A stretch of 64,000 nucleotides of DNA. Source: Blattabacterium cuenoti (GTDB lineage: Bacteria > Bacteroidota > Bacteroidia > Flavobacteriales > Blattabacteriaceae). Within the stretch, counting starts at the first letter, position 1. Every line of letters starts with the position of its first letter. Below the pieces are notes generated by a model that saw only the letters and a program-made list of their open reading frames with translations, was not told the origin of the DNA and searched no databases. Of the stretch, positions 37,501 to 47,063 are shown one piece after another. The stretch is from NCBI RefSeq assembly GCF_014252275.1, contig NZ_CP059214.1, forward strand, positions 125,906 through 189,905, in the 5' to 3' direction. The position numbers and the translations under genes were made by a program.

Positions 37501-38745
37501 TTAAAATTTTATGTTATTTAAAATATTTTTAATGCCATGATATATAGAAAACATTCCCATATTTCCAACTCCGTGAGAACGTAATGAAATCATTTCTTTT
37601 TCTTTTTCTTTTTTTCCTAAAATAAACATATAGGGAATTTTATTTTCCTCAGAATCTCTAATCTTTTTATTGATTTTCTCATTTCTTTTATCAATAACCG
37701 CACGAATATCATGGTTTAACATTAAAGTTAAAATTTTTTCTGCATATGATATATACTTATCCCCTATAGGAAGTAGAATAGCTTGAATAGGTGCCATCCA
37801 CAATGGAAAATTTCCACTTGTATGTTCTATAATAATTCCAATTATACGTTCCAAAGATCCAAAAGGAGCTCTATGGATCATAACAGGATGATATTTATTA
37901 TTATCTTTTCCTTTATAAAATAAATTAAAACGTTCAGGCATATTATAATCAATTTGAATGGTCCCAAGTTGCCAATTTCTTCCCAAAGAATCTTTTATCA
38001 TAAAATCTATTTTAGGACCATAAAAGGATGCTTCTCCATAATTAACAGTGGCATTAATTTTCGATTTTTCAACTGAATTTAATAATATTCCTTCTGCTTT
38101 TTTCCAATTTTCTTTTGATCCTATATAACATTTGTTTTTTTTAGGATCTCTCAATGAAATTCTCACTTTATATTCTAAAAAACCTAAACATTTAAAAACA
38201 TAAATAACTAACTTAATAACTTTTTGAACTTCTTCTAAAAGTTGTTGATTTGTACAAAAAATGTGAGCATCATCTTGAGTAAAAGATCGAACACGAGTTA
38301 ATCCATGTATTTCTCCACTTTGTTCATATCTATATACTGTACCAAATTCAGCAAAACGTTGAGGAAGATCACGATATGACCATGATTGAGATCGAAATAT
38401 CTCACAATGATGAGGACAATTCATTGGTTTTAAAAGAAATTCTTCGTTTTTATTAGGTGTTTGAATAGGTCGAAAACTATCTTGACCATACTGATCCCAA
38501 TGTCCACTTTGGATATACAATTCTTTATTTCCAATATGGGGAGTCATAACCATTTGATATCCATTTTTTTTTTGTATATCGATTAAAAAATTCTTTAAAG
38601 CATTTTTTAATATTGTTCCTTTAGGTAACCACAATGGTAGTCCAACTCCTACCTTATCAGAGAATAAGAAAAGCTTTAACTTTTTTCCTATTTTTCTATG
38701 ATCTATGTTTTCCTTTTTTTTTACAAAAAAAGCGTTTTCATTCAT
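37501..38745 (-). CDS. thrS: Threonyl-tRNA synthetase lacking TGS and editing domains
   Basis: Charges tRNA-Thr. The catalytic domain is complete: DHRKIGKKLKLFLFS near residue 15, motif 1 region, motif 2 TVYRYEQSGEIHGLTRVRSFTQDDAH near 134-160, the FYGPKIDF stretch, and motif 3 HRAPFGSLERIIGI near 290-303, then the anticodon-binding domain. At 414 residues it lacks about 230 N-terminal residues, which in normal ThrRS hold the TGS and the serine-editing (SAD) domains. The ATG overlaps the end of glpF by eight bases, so no missing part hides upstream. It lies between glpF and infC on one strand. Confidence 0.95.
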   Translation of the reverse strand: MNENAFFVKKKENIDHRKIGKKLKLFLFSDKVGVGLPLWLPKGTILKNALKNFLIDIQKKNGYQMVMTPHIGNKELYIQSGHWDQYGQDSFRPIQTPNKNEEFLLKPMNCPHHCEIFRSQSWSYRDLPQRFAEFGTVYRYEQSGEIHGLTRVRSFTQDDAHIFCTNQQLLEEVQKVIKLVIYVFKCLGFLEYKVRISLRDPKKNKCYIGSKENWKKAEGILLNSVEKSKINATVNYGEASFYGPKIDFMIKDSLGRNWQLGTIQIDYNMPERFNLFYKGKDNNKYHPVMIHRAPFGSLERIIGIIIEHTSGNFPLWMAPIQAILLPIGDKYISYAEKILTLMLNHDIRAVIDKRNEKINKKIRDSEENKIPYMFILGKKEKEKEMISLRSHGVGNMGMFSIYHGIKNILNNIKF

Positions 38746-39487
38746 ACTTTAAAAATAAATATAAGGCTGATGCTACGATACTTCCAAAAAGTGGGCCTAA
38801 AACTGGTACTAAAGCATAACTCCAATCACTATCTCCTTTTCCTGGAATAGGGAGTAGATAATGAATAATTCTTGAACCTAAATCTCTAGCAGGATTTAAT
38901 GCAGCTCCAGTTGTTCCACCTAAAGATAAAACAATTCCTAAAACAACTAAAGAAGAAGGAATCGCACCCATGGCTCCTAATCCCAATAAATATTTTTTTC
39001 CGAATATAAAAATTGACCCTTCTTTATTCAAAAAAAAAGAAATGAATATAAATAAAAAAGTAGATAGAAATTCACTGAAAAAATTAGAACAAAAATTTCT
39101 TATAGCAGGAGTGGTTACAAATACTGATAATTTATCTCTTTCGTTATTAGTTTCTAAAAAATAATCTTTATATAAAATCCACACTAATGATGATCCTAAC
39201 ATAGCTCCAATAAATTGAGAAACTATGTAAAAAGGAACTAAACTCCAACTTAGTTTTCCAATCATTGCAAACCCGATAGTAACACATGGATTTAAATGTC
39301 CTCCACTATAAGGAGAAGAGATAATCATTGCCATAAACACAGCAAGTGCCCAACCTATGGTAATAGTTAGCCATTTTTCATTTTTGCTATACCCTTTTGT
39401 TTTCGATAACATTACATTCGCAACAACGCCATTTCCTAAAGTAACTAAAACCATGGTCCCTATTAGTTCCGATAATATATTTGTCAT
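38738..39487 (-). CDS. glpF: Glycerol facilitator / aquaglyceroporin
   Basis: MIP-family channel with six predicted transmembrane segments and two half-helix loops, 249 residues. The first loop motif reads HLNPCVTIG at residues 64-72, so the canonical NPA is NPC. The second is LNPARDLG near 197-204, where the Asp after NPAR is typical of glycerol-permeable channels. Neighbours glpK and glpD on the same strand support glycerol uptake. It lies 64 bases after glpK, and its 3' end overlaps thrS by eight bases. Confidence 0.92.
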   Translation of the reverse strand: MTNILSELIGTMVLVTLGNGVVANVMLSKTKGYSKNEKWLTITIGWALAVFMAMIISSPYSGGHLNPCVTIGFAMIGKLSWSLVPFYIVSQFIGAMLGSSLVWILYKDYFLETNNERDKLSVFVTTPAIRNFCSNFFSEFLSTFLFIFISFFLNKEGSIFIFGKKYLLGLGAMGAIPSSLVVLGIVLSLGGTTGAALNPARDLGSRIIHYLLPIPGKGDSDWSYALVPVLGPLFGSIVASALYLFLKYE

Positions 39488-39551
39488 ATTATTTATTGTA
39501 TAATATTACACAATATTAAATAAATATATTCAATATTCATTACAAATATCA

Positions 39552-41042
39552 CTATTCTTTCGACCAAGAACGAGTTGTTTTAACTGCTTTTTTCCATCCT
39601 TTGATTCTATCTCTTCGACAAAACATTTCTTTTGGTACAAAAATTTTTTCCATTTGCCATTTATCTTGAATATCTTCTAAACTACTCCAATAGTTAACGG
39701 CTAATCCAGCTAAATAAGCAGCTCCAGCAGCTGTTAATTCAGATATTCTTGATTTCACCACTTTGACCTTTAAAATATCCGATTGAAATTGCATTAATAA
39801 CTTGTTTACAGTTGCTCCTCCATCTACACGAAGTTCTTTAATAGAAATACCAGAATCTGCTTCCATCGCTTTAAGAACATCCATATTTTGAAAAGCAATG
39901 CTTTCCAAAGCTGCACGTATTACATGAGCAGAAGAAGTTCCTCTTGTAATTCCTACAATAACACCTCTAGCTTTTTGATCCCAATATGGTGCTCCTAATC
40001 CAGAAAAAGCGGGTACCAAATATAATCCTTCCGTATCTTCTACTGAAGACGCTAATTTTTCGGCTTCATTAGAAGATAATAGTAATCCTAGTCCATCTCT
40101 TAGCCATTGCACTACAGCTCCAGCAATAAAAACACTCCCTTCTAAAGCATATTGTACTTTATTTTTTATTTTCCATGCCACAGTGGTAATTAGATTATTT
40201 TTAGAAAAAACTGGTTTATTTCCAACATTCATTAACATAAAACATCCTGTTCCATAAGTATTTTTCACCATTCCTATTTTAGTACACATCTGTCCAAATA
40301 AAGAAGCTTGTTGATCTCCAGCAATTCCTGATATAGGAATTTTATGAGAAAGAATATGTCCTGTGGTATATCCAAAAACTTCACTAGAGGATTTAACAAC
40401 CGGAAGCATTGTTATTGGAATACCAAATAAATCAATTAATTCATAATCCCAATGAAGAGTATGAATATTAAAAAGCATGGTTCTTGAAGCATTAGTAACA
40501 TCTGTGACATGAATCTTTTTTCCTGTTAAATTCCATATTAACCAAGAATCAATCGTTCCAAAAGCTAAATTTCCTAAATTCGCTTTTTTTCTAGCATCTG
40601 GGACATGATCTAATATCCATTTAATTTTTGTTGCAGAAAAATAAGGATCTATAATAAGACCGGTTTTTTCACGAATCATTTTCGTCAATCCTTCTTTCTT
40701 AATCTGATCACAATATTTAGATGTTCTCCTATCTTGCCATACAATTGCATTAAAAATGGGTTCTCCTGTTTTTTTATCCCATACAACGGTGGTCTCTCTT
40801 TGATTTGTAATTCCTATCGATTCGATATTTTCTCCTTCTAAATTGGCTTTTAATATTGCTTCCAAAGCCACTGAAGCTTGTGTAGACCATATTTCTTCTG
40901 CATTATGTTCCACCCATCCAGGATGAGGATATATTTGTGTAAATTCTCTTTGAGCTATAGAAATAATATTTCCAATTTTATCAAAAATAATGGCCCTCGA
41001 ACTAGTAGTTCCTTGATCTAAGGATAACATGTATTTTTTCAT
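39552..41042 (-). CDS. glpK: Glycerol kinase
   Basis: Phosphorylates glycerol to sn-glycerol 3-phosphate. FGGY-family features are [14 protein letters not shown] at residues 7-20, the substrate-binding [10 protein letters not shown] near 81-90, the [10 protein letters not shown] motif near 168, and the ATP-domain [17 protein letters not shown] near 341-357 with [18 protein letters not shown] near 409. The 496 residues are full length. It acts between GlpF (uptake) and GlpD (oxidation). It lies 28 bases after glpD on the minus strand. Confidence 0.97.
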   Translation of the reverse strand: MKKYMLSLDQGTTSSRAIIFDKIGNIISIAQREFTQIYPHPGWVEHNAEEIWSTQASVALEAILKANLEGENIESIGITNQRETTVVWDKKTGEPIFNAIVWQDRRTSKYCDQIKKEGLTKMIREKTGLIIDPYFSATKIKWILDHVPDARKKANLGNLAFGTIDSWLIWNLTGKKIHVTDVTNASRTMLFNIHTLHWDYELIDLFGIPITMLPVVKSSSEVFGYTTGHILSHKIPISGIAGDQQASLFGQMCTKIGMVKNTYGTGCFMLMNVGNKPVFSKNNLITTVAWKIKNKVQYALEGSVFIAGAVVQWLRDGLGLLLSSNEAEKLASSVEDTEGLYLVPAFSGLGAPYWDQKARGVIVGITRGTSSAHVIRAALESIAFQNMDVLKAMEADSGISIKELRVDGGATVNKLLMQFQSDILKVKVVKSRISELTAAGAAYLAGLAVNYWSSLEDIQDKWQMEKIFVPKEMFCRRDRIKGWKKAVKTTRSWSKE

Positions 41043-41070
41043 ATCAAATAACTGTTTATTGCAATTTTTT

Positions 41071-42708
41071 TTATGGATAAAAATATTGCATAGCTAATTT
41101 GACAAAATTAGATACTTGTAATTTTTCCCATGTTTCATCTCGATCCATTTCTTTTGCCATGATTGATGCTACTTTAGGAGCAATATCAATTGCTTTTTTC
41201 GCATTTAAAAATAAAAGACGAAACCTTCTTGCTAAAACATCTTCCACAGTTCTAGCCATTTCGTTACGAACCATCCATATTACTTCTGCTTCAGTGTAGC
41301 AATCATCATCATAAAAGGAATGGAAAGATTTATGGTCATGATTATGATTTAAGAATAACGATTGTCCTAAAAAAGAATGTTGTTGAATGAGTTTTTTAAT
41401 TTTCTTTGCATCTTCTCCATATTTTTCCCAATAATCACTTATTTTTTCTCTCTTTTTCGAAAAAGAATGAGATCCATAAATTTTTAGATTTTTGGTTAAA
41501 GAAGGTTTTTTATTTAATCCTCCTATTTCAATTGCTTTATCAATAGTATCTTCAGCCATTTTTCGATACGTTGTCCATTTTCCACCGATGATACTTATCA
41601 ATCCAGAATCATTCACCATTAGTTTATGAGTTCGAGAAATATCTTTCGTTTTATTTTTCATATCATGATCACTCGAAACAAATAGAGGACGTAATCCAGA
41701 AAAAGCACTTAATATATCATTTTTATTAGGACGAATAAGAAAATATTGTTTAAAAGTTTTTAGGATAAAATTAATTTCTTTTTCTAGGGGAATAGGATCT
41801 AAAACACATTTATCTAAAAATGTATCTGTCGTACCTACTAAAACATGTTCATACCAAGGAATACAGAATAAAACTCTACCATCTGAAGTTTTTGGGATTA
41901 CAATTGCATCCTGACTGCTAAAAAAAGATTTACTCAACACTATATGGGTCCCCTGACTAGGTTTGATAAATGAATGATTTTTGGAAGTATTATCCATTTT
42001 TAAAATGGAATCCGAAAAAATACCAGTTGCATTTATAACAATTTTTGCACAAATTTTATATTCTTTTTTGGTTTCTATATCGGATGCAATCACTCCTAAT
42101 ATTTTATTTTTTTTTTTAATAAGGTTCTTAACCTTGAAATAATTAAGTAAAATTCCTCCTTGTTTTACACAAGTTTGTGCCAAATTAATTGCCATACGAG
42201 CATCGTCAAATTGTCCGTCATAATATAAAATACCACCTTTCAATTGATTACATTGAATTTCAGGTATATTTTTAACAATTTCATTTTTTGACAAAAATCT
42301 GGATTTTCCAAAACTTAACGATCCAGATAACCATTCATAAATTTTTAACCCTATCCAATAAAAGATCCCCATTTTCCAATCAAAAATGGGGATGATAAAC
42401 TTCTTTTTTTTCACTAAATGAGGAGCATTCTTGAGAAGATATCCGCGCTCTTTTAATGCTTCCCATACTAATTTGATATTTCCTTGAGCTAAATATCTTA
42501 TGCCTCCGTGAACTAATTTAGTACTTCGGCTCGAAGTTGATTTAGAAAAATCTGATTGTTCTAAAAGAATGGTTTTATATCCTCTTGAAGAAGAATCTAA
42601 AGCAATACCTAATCCCGTCGCTCCACCTCCAATAACAACAACATCCCATAAATGTTTATTTTTAACGATTTTTAAAAATCGTTCTCTATTTAAAAAACCT
42701 TTCATCAT
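41071..42708 (-). CDS. glpD: Glycerol-3-phosphate dehydrogenase, FAD-dependent
   Basis: Membrane-associated flavoprotein that oxidises glycerol 3-phosphate to dihydroxyacetone phosphate and passes electrons to quinone. The FAD-binding dinucleotide fold is [20 protein letters not shown] near residues 23-42, followed by [26 protein letters not shown], the family's characteristic stretch. VLVGTTDTF and the late [20 protein letters not shown] are also typical. The 545 residues are full length. Two tandem ATGs (42708, 42705) are possible starts. It heads the glpD-glpK-glpF run, after a 111-base gap from ffh. Confidence 0.96.
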   Translation of the reverse strand: MMKGFLNRERFLKIVKNKHLWDVVVIGGGATGLGIALDSSSRGYKTILLEQSDFSKSTSSRSTKLVHGGIRYLAQGNIKLVWEALKERGYLLKNAPHLVKKKKFIIPIFDWKMGIFYWIGLKIYEWLSGSLSFGKSRFLSKNEIVKNIPEIQCNQLKGGILYYDGQFDDARMAINLAQTCVKQGGILLNYFKVKNLIKKKNKILGVIASDIETKKEYKICAKIVINATGIFSDSILKMDNTSKNHSFIKPSQGTHIVLSKSFFSSQDAIVIPKTSDGRVLFCIPWYEHVLVGTTDTFLDKCVLDPIPLEKEINFILKTFKQYFLIRPNKNDILSAFSGLRPLFVSSDHDMKNKTKDISRTHKLMVNDSGLISIIGGKWTTYRKMAEDTIDKAIEIGGLNKKPSLTKNLKIYGSHSFSKKREKISDYWEKYGEDAKKIKKLIQQHSFLGQSLFLNHNHDHKSFHSFYDDDCYTEAEVIWMVRNEMARTVEDVLARRFRLLFLNAKKAIDIAPKVASIMAKEMDRDETWEKLQVSNFVKLAMQYFYP

Positions 42709-42773
42709 CTTCTTTTACTTAAAATTCCAAAAAAAACGGAAATTTTTGATATTTTTAATAAGTATTTAATGAA

Positions 42774-42781
42774 CAAAATTA
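42774..42781 (-). promoter_or_regulatory. Putative -7 box for the glpDKF-thrS-infC run
   Basis: On the minus strand TAATTTTG (42781 to 42774) matches TAnnTTTG and lies about 65 bases before the glpD start, inside the only sizeable gap upstream of the run. No TTG is present 19 bases further upstream, so this is a half-site. Confidence 0.35.
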
Positions 42782-42819
42782 AAAATATTTTCAATAAAAG
42801 AAAATTATGAAGGATTTAA

Positions 42820-44181
42820 TCACAATTCGTTTTTTTTATTCATCATATCATAAAAAAACTGTTTTACCATTTCTTTTCCTGAATTTTCATGTATTTTTTT
42901 CATTATTTGACTGATATTATTAAATTGTTTTAAACAAAGATTAACATCAAATAAGGATACGCCAGATCCCATTGCAATTCTTTTTTTTCTATCAATATTA
43001 GAAACAATTTTAGGATGTCTTCTTTCATAAGGAGTCATAGAATAAATCATAGATTCTATTTTTTTGAAAGAATGATGATCAAAAATATGATTGTTTTTTT
43101 GAAAAAAATTAGAATTCTGAATACCAGGAATCATAGAAATAATGTTTTTAATATTTCCCATTTTTTTTAATTTTTTTATTTGATTTAACAAATCGTTAAA
43201 ATTAAAACGGTTTTTAGAAATTTTATGGTATATCTTTTTTGCTTTTTTTTCATCAAATTGTTCTTGAACTTTTTCTACCAGAGAAACAATATCTCCTCTA
43301 CCTAAAATTCGGTTTGCAATTCTATTTGGATAAAAAATTTCTATATCTTCTATTTTTTCTCCATTACTAATAAATTTGATAGGTTTTCTAATAACACTGG
43401 ATATCGTAATGGCTGCTCCTCCACGAGTATCACCATCTAATTTTGTCATCACAATCCCATTATATTTTAATATTTTATAAAATGATTGTGCAGAATTAAT
43501 AGCATCTTGTCCTGTCATAGCATCAACAACAAAAAGAATTTCATTTGGATTTGCATGTTGTTTAATCAATTTAATTTCTTTCATCATTTTTTCATCAATT
43601 CCCAATCTTCCAGCTGTATCAATAATGATAATATTTCTTTTTTTTTCCAATGCGTAATTCATTGATCTATCAATAATATCTAGAACATTCTTACTTTCAT
43701 AAGAAAAAACAGGAATATTTACCTTTTTTAAAAGGAGATTTAACTGATCTATTGCAGCAGGACGATAAATATCCGCAGCTACTACCATTGGATGGTGTCC
43801 TCTTTTTTTGAAAAAAAAAGAAAGTTTCGATGAAAAAGACGTTTTTCCACTTCCTTGTAATCCACAAATCAAAATAATAAAAGGATTAGAAGAAATATGA
43901 ATCCCAACTTTAGATTTTCCTCCCATAAGAGTCACTAATTCATCGTAAACTATTTTTATAATAATTTGTTCTGGATTTAACGAAGTCAATACTTTTTTTC
44001 CTAAAGATTTTTTTTTGATTTTTTTAATAAAATCTTTAACAATTTGATAATTAACATCTGCATCTATAAGTGCTTGTCCTATTTCTTTGATAGAAGATGC
44101 AAGATTAATTTCTGTTATTTTACTATGTCCTTTTAAAACATGAATTGCTTTATTAATTTTTTCTTGTAAACTTTCAAACAT
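42820..44181 (-). CDS. ffh: Signal recognition particle protein Ffh
   Basis: GTPase of the signal recognition particle, which binds SRP RNA and signal sequences and docks with FtsY. The N domain comes first, then the G domain with the P-loop CGLQGSGKTSF near residues 105-115, DTAGRLG near 188-194 and TKLDGDTRGGAA near 244-255. The methionine-rich M domain follows (MGNIKNIISMIPG near 341, and the SRP RNA-binding GSGVSLFDVN near 401). At 453 residues it is full length. It follows argS after 20 bases. The SRP RNA gene was not seen in this window. Confidence 0.96.
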   Translation of the reverse strand: MFESLQEKINKAIHVLKGHSKITEINLASSIKEIGQALIDADVNYQIVKDFIKKIKKKSLGKKVLTSLNPEQIIIKIVYDELVTLMGGKSKVGIHISSNPFIILICGLQGSGKTSFSSKLSFFFKKRGHHPMVVAADIYRPAAIDQLNLLLKKVNIPVFSYESKNVLDIIDRSMNYALEKKRNIIIIDTAGRLGIDEKMMKEIKLIKQHANPNEILFVVDAMTGQDAINSAQSFYKILKYNGIVMTKLDGDTRGGAAITISSVIRKPIKFISNGEKIEDIEIFYPNRIANRILGRGDIVSLVEKVQEQFDEKKAKKIYHKISKNRFNFNDLLNQIKKLKKMGNIKNIISMIPGIQNSNFFQKNNHIFDHHSFKKIESMIYSMTPYERRHPKIVSNIDRKKRIAMGSGVSLFDVNLCLKQFNNISQIMKKIHENSGKEMVKQFFYDMMNKKNEL

Positions 44182-44201
44182 AACTCTTATTTTTTCTAAT
44201 T

Positions 44202-45965
44202 TTACATTTGGTCAATCATATTTATTCCTAATAAATTCATTCCATATTTTAATATATTTCCTATGATATGGAGGATATGCATATACACATTACTGTATAA
44301 AGTATTAACAGAATTTATTAATCGTTTATTTTGATATAAGTTGTTAAATATCTTAGATACATCATAAACATAATTTGCTAATAAAGAAGGATTTAAATCC
44401 TTCGATGATTTTTTTAAAATCGAAGGATATTGCTGAAGAATTTTAATCACTTTTTTATCATATTCACTGAAAAGAACTTTATGACAAAAAACATTTATAA
44501 TTTTACATATATTATAAAATCTTTTTTCTAACGAACGAATACGAGAATAAGTATATTGAATATATGTTGAAGTTTTACCTTTAAGATCTATAGATTTTTC
44601 TGGATGAAAAATAATTTCCTTTTTAGGATCTACCTTTAAAAAGTGGTATTTCAATGCACCTAATCCTATAATGTTGTAAGATTCTTCATATTCTGTTTTT
44701 TTAGATCTTGTTAAAAATCTTTTTTTTGCAATTTCATGCATTTTCTTTATAAGACTATCTGCGGTGACTACATTACCTTCTCTTGATTTCATTTTTCCAC
44801 CAGGTAAAGTTACCATATCATATGAAAGATGATATAATTTATGAACCCATGGAAATCCTAAACATTTTAAAATTTTAAAAAGAACTTGAAAATGATAGTT
44901 TTGTTCATTTCCAACAACATAAATTAATTTATGAATATTATATTTTTGAAAACGTTCTATAGCCGTACCTAAATCTTGAGTCATGTATACAGAAGTTTGA
45001 TCCGATCGCAATAATAGTTTTTTATCAAATCCTTCTTTTTCTAAATCGATCCAAATTGATCCATCTTCTTTTTTAAAGAACAATCCTTGATTCAGTCCCT
45101 TTTGAACAATTTTTTTCCCTATTTTATAAATATTACTTTCATATTCAGTTTTATCGAAGTATACTCCTAACTTTTTATAAGTTTCTGAAAATCCATCATA
45201 AACCCATCTATTCATTTTTTTCCAAAGATTTCTAGTTTCAACCTCTTTTTCTTCCCATTTTTTTAATAAAATCCTTGCTTCTTTCAAAATTGAAGTATCT
45301 AATCTTTGATTTTCTTGTTTTTTTTGTATTAATTCTTCAACTTCTTGTTGATGAATTTGATTAAATAGATTGTAATATTTTCCTACAAAATGATCTCCTT
45401 TCATTTTATTATTTGTAGGATTTTTTCCATGACCGAATTTTTTCCAAGCAATCATAGATTTGCAAATATGAATACCTCGATCGTTAATCATTTGAATTTG
45501 AATAATATGATTTCCAACAAATTTAAGAATATTTGCAATAGAAGAACCAATTAATATATTTCTTAAATGTCCTAAATGAAGAGGTTTATTTGCATTTGGA
45601 GACGAATATTCTATCATGATGTTTTTTGTTTTATCTATAGTAATCTGATAAAAACGTGGATGAATCATTTTCTTTAAAAGAAAAAGATAATAGTCATTTT
45701 GATAGATAAAATTCAAAAACCCTCCAACAATAGAATAAAAAACATTTTTCTTGAATTTTTCCATTACGTATAATCCTATATTTTCTCCTATTTCTTTTAT
45801 AGGTCGATGTAATTGTTTAGATAAAGGAAATAATACTAAAGTTATATCTCCTTTATATGTTTTTTTAGTATACTGAAAATATAGTTTGGGACATGGAATA
45901 GTATTATATATGTGGATAATTGATTCTTTTACCGTTTTTTCCACTGATTGAAAATTATCATTCAT
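44202..45965 (-). CDS. argS: Arginyl-tRNA synthetase
   Basis: Class I synthetase for tRNA-Arg. The N-terminal additional domain occupies about the first 110 residues. The HIGH signature is HLGHLRN near residues 133-139 in NANKPLHLGHLRN. The KMSKS position reads GKMKSREGNVV near 395, and the SYDMVTLPGGKMKSREG context is typical of Bacteroidetes ArgRS. The C-terminal DALR anticodon-binding domain is present. The 587 residues are full length. It lies between ilvE and ffh on one strand with short gaps. Confidence 0.96.
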   Translation of the reverse strand: MNDNFQSVEKTVKESIIHIYNTIPCPKLYFQYTKKTYKGDITLVLFPLSKQLHRPIKEIGENIGLYVMEKFKKNVFYSIVGGFLNFIYQNDYYLFLLKKMIHPRFYQITIDKTKNIMIEYSSPNANKPLHLGHLRNILIGSSIANILKFVGNHIIQIQMINDRGIHICKSMIAWKKFGHGKNPTNNKMKGDHFVGKYYNLFNQIHQQEVEELIQKKQENQRLDTSILKEARILLKKWEEKEVETRNLWKKMNRWVYDGFSETYKKLGVYFDKTEYESNIYKIGKKIVQKGLNQGLFFKKEDGSIWIDLEKEGFDKKLLLRSDQTSVYMTQDLGTAIERFQKYNIHKLIYVVGNEQNYHFQVLFKILKCLGFPWVHKLYHLSYDMVTLPGGKMKSREGNVVTADSLIKKMHEIAKKRFLTRSKKTEYEESYNIIGLGALKYHFLKVDPKKEIIFHPEKSIDLKGKTSTYIQYTYSRIRSLEKRFYNICKIINVFCHKVLFSEYDKKVIKILQQYPSILKKSSKDLNPSLLANYVYDVSKIFNNLYQNKRLINSVNTLYSNVYMHILHIIGNILKYGMNLLGINMIDQM

Positions 45966-45989
45966 ATGAATAAACGTTTTAAAATTATT

Positions 45990-47051
45990 TTAAAAATATC
46001 TTCTTATTTTGACTCTCCATCCAAAAGGATCTTCTGATAAATTATGTTGAATATCTAGTAATTTCTTTTTTAAACGAAAAGATAATCTTTTGTGATTAGA
46101 AATCTTAGGAAAATGAAAAATATTATTTTGATAACTAATCATTTTAAATGAACTTATCACTACTGCCGTACCACATCCAAAAGCTTCTTGTAATTCTCCA
46201 TTTCGTAATCCTTCTATAATTTCAGAGATATTGATATCTCTTTGTTCAACACATAATCCTTCTTTTTTTGATAAAGACAAAATACTATTACATGTAATTC
46301 CTCTTAATATACTATCATTAGCTTTAGGAGTAATAAGTTTATCTTTCATAAAAAAAAATACATTCATAGTTCCTGCTTCTTCTATTTTTGTATGAGTAGA
46401 AGAATCTGTCCATAACAATTGATCAAATCCTTGTTCATTAGCTAACCTAGTTGGATAAAAGGATGCAGCATAATTTCCAGAAGCTTTAGTAAATCCAACA
46501 CCTCCTGGAGAGGATCGACTATATTGTTCTTCTATTTTTATTTTTAATGAATTTAAATAATAAGATCCTACAGGAGTAGAAATAATAAGGAACATGTAAT
46601 TTTTTGAAGGTTTTGCAGATAAAATCCCACTTGTAGCAATCATAAATGGACGAATATATAAAGAATGGCCATAATCATTAGGCACCCAATCACGATCTAT
46701 GTCAATTAATTTTTTCAATCCATTCATAAAAATATTTTTTGGTATGGATGGCATTTCTAAACGTTGAGCAGATTGATTAAATCTTTTAAAATTCTCTTCT
46801 GGACGAAACAAAAAAATCTCTCCTTTTTTATCTCGATATGCTTTCATTCCTTCAAAAACTGCTTGTCCATAATGAAAAACAAGAGATCCCGGAGAAAACA
46901 AAATTTTTGAAAAAGGTTTAATTATAGAATTTTTCCACTCTCCATCTTTAAATTCAGAAAAAAACATGTGATCCGAATAATGATTTCCAAAAGAAATATT
47001 CTTAAAATCCATTTCTTTAATTTTTGAATGTAAGGTTCTTTCTATTTTCAT
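45990..47051 (-). CDS. ilvE: Branched-chain amino acid aminotransferase
   Basis: PLP-dependent fold IV aminotransferase for leucine, isoleucine and valine. The PLP lysine is in FTKASGNYAASF near residues 188-199. Other family marks are VFEGMKAYRDKKGEIFLFRPEENF near 62-85, EEAGTMNVFF near 227, and the late QEAFGCGTAVVIS near 299. The 353 residues fit the bacterial/mitochondrial BCAT subgroup. It starts 12 bases after the fused E1 gene, so the pair probably works together on branched-chain 2-oxoacids. Confidence 0.94.
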   Translation of the reverse strand: MKIERTLHSKIKEMDFKNISFGNHYSDHMFFSEFKDGEWKNSIIKPFSKILFSPGSLVFHYGQAVFEGMKAYRDKKGEIFLFRPEENFKRFNQSAQRLEMPSIPKNIFMNGLKKLIDIDRDWVPNDYGHSLYIRPFMIATSGILSAKPSKNYMFLIISTPVGSYYLNSLKIKIEEQYSRSSPGGVGFTKASGNYAASFYPTRLANEQGFDQLLWTDSSTHTKIEEAGTMNVFFFMKDKLITPKANDSILRGITCNSILSLSKKEGLCVEQRDINISEIIEGLRNGELQEAFGCGTAVVISSFKMISYQNNIFHFPKISNHKRLSFRLKKKLLDIQHNLSEDPFGWRVKIRRYF

Positions 47052-47063
47052 ATGTAATAATAC

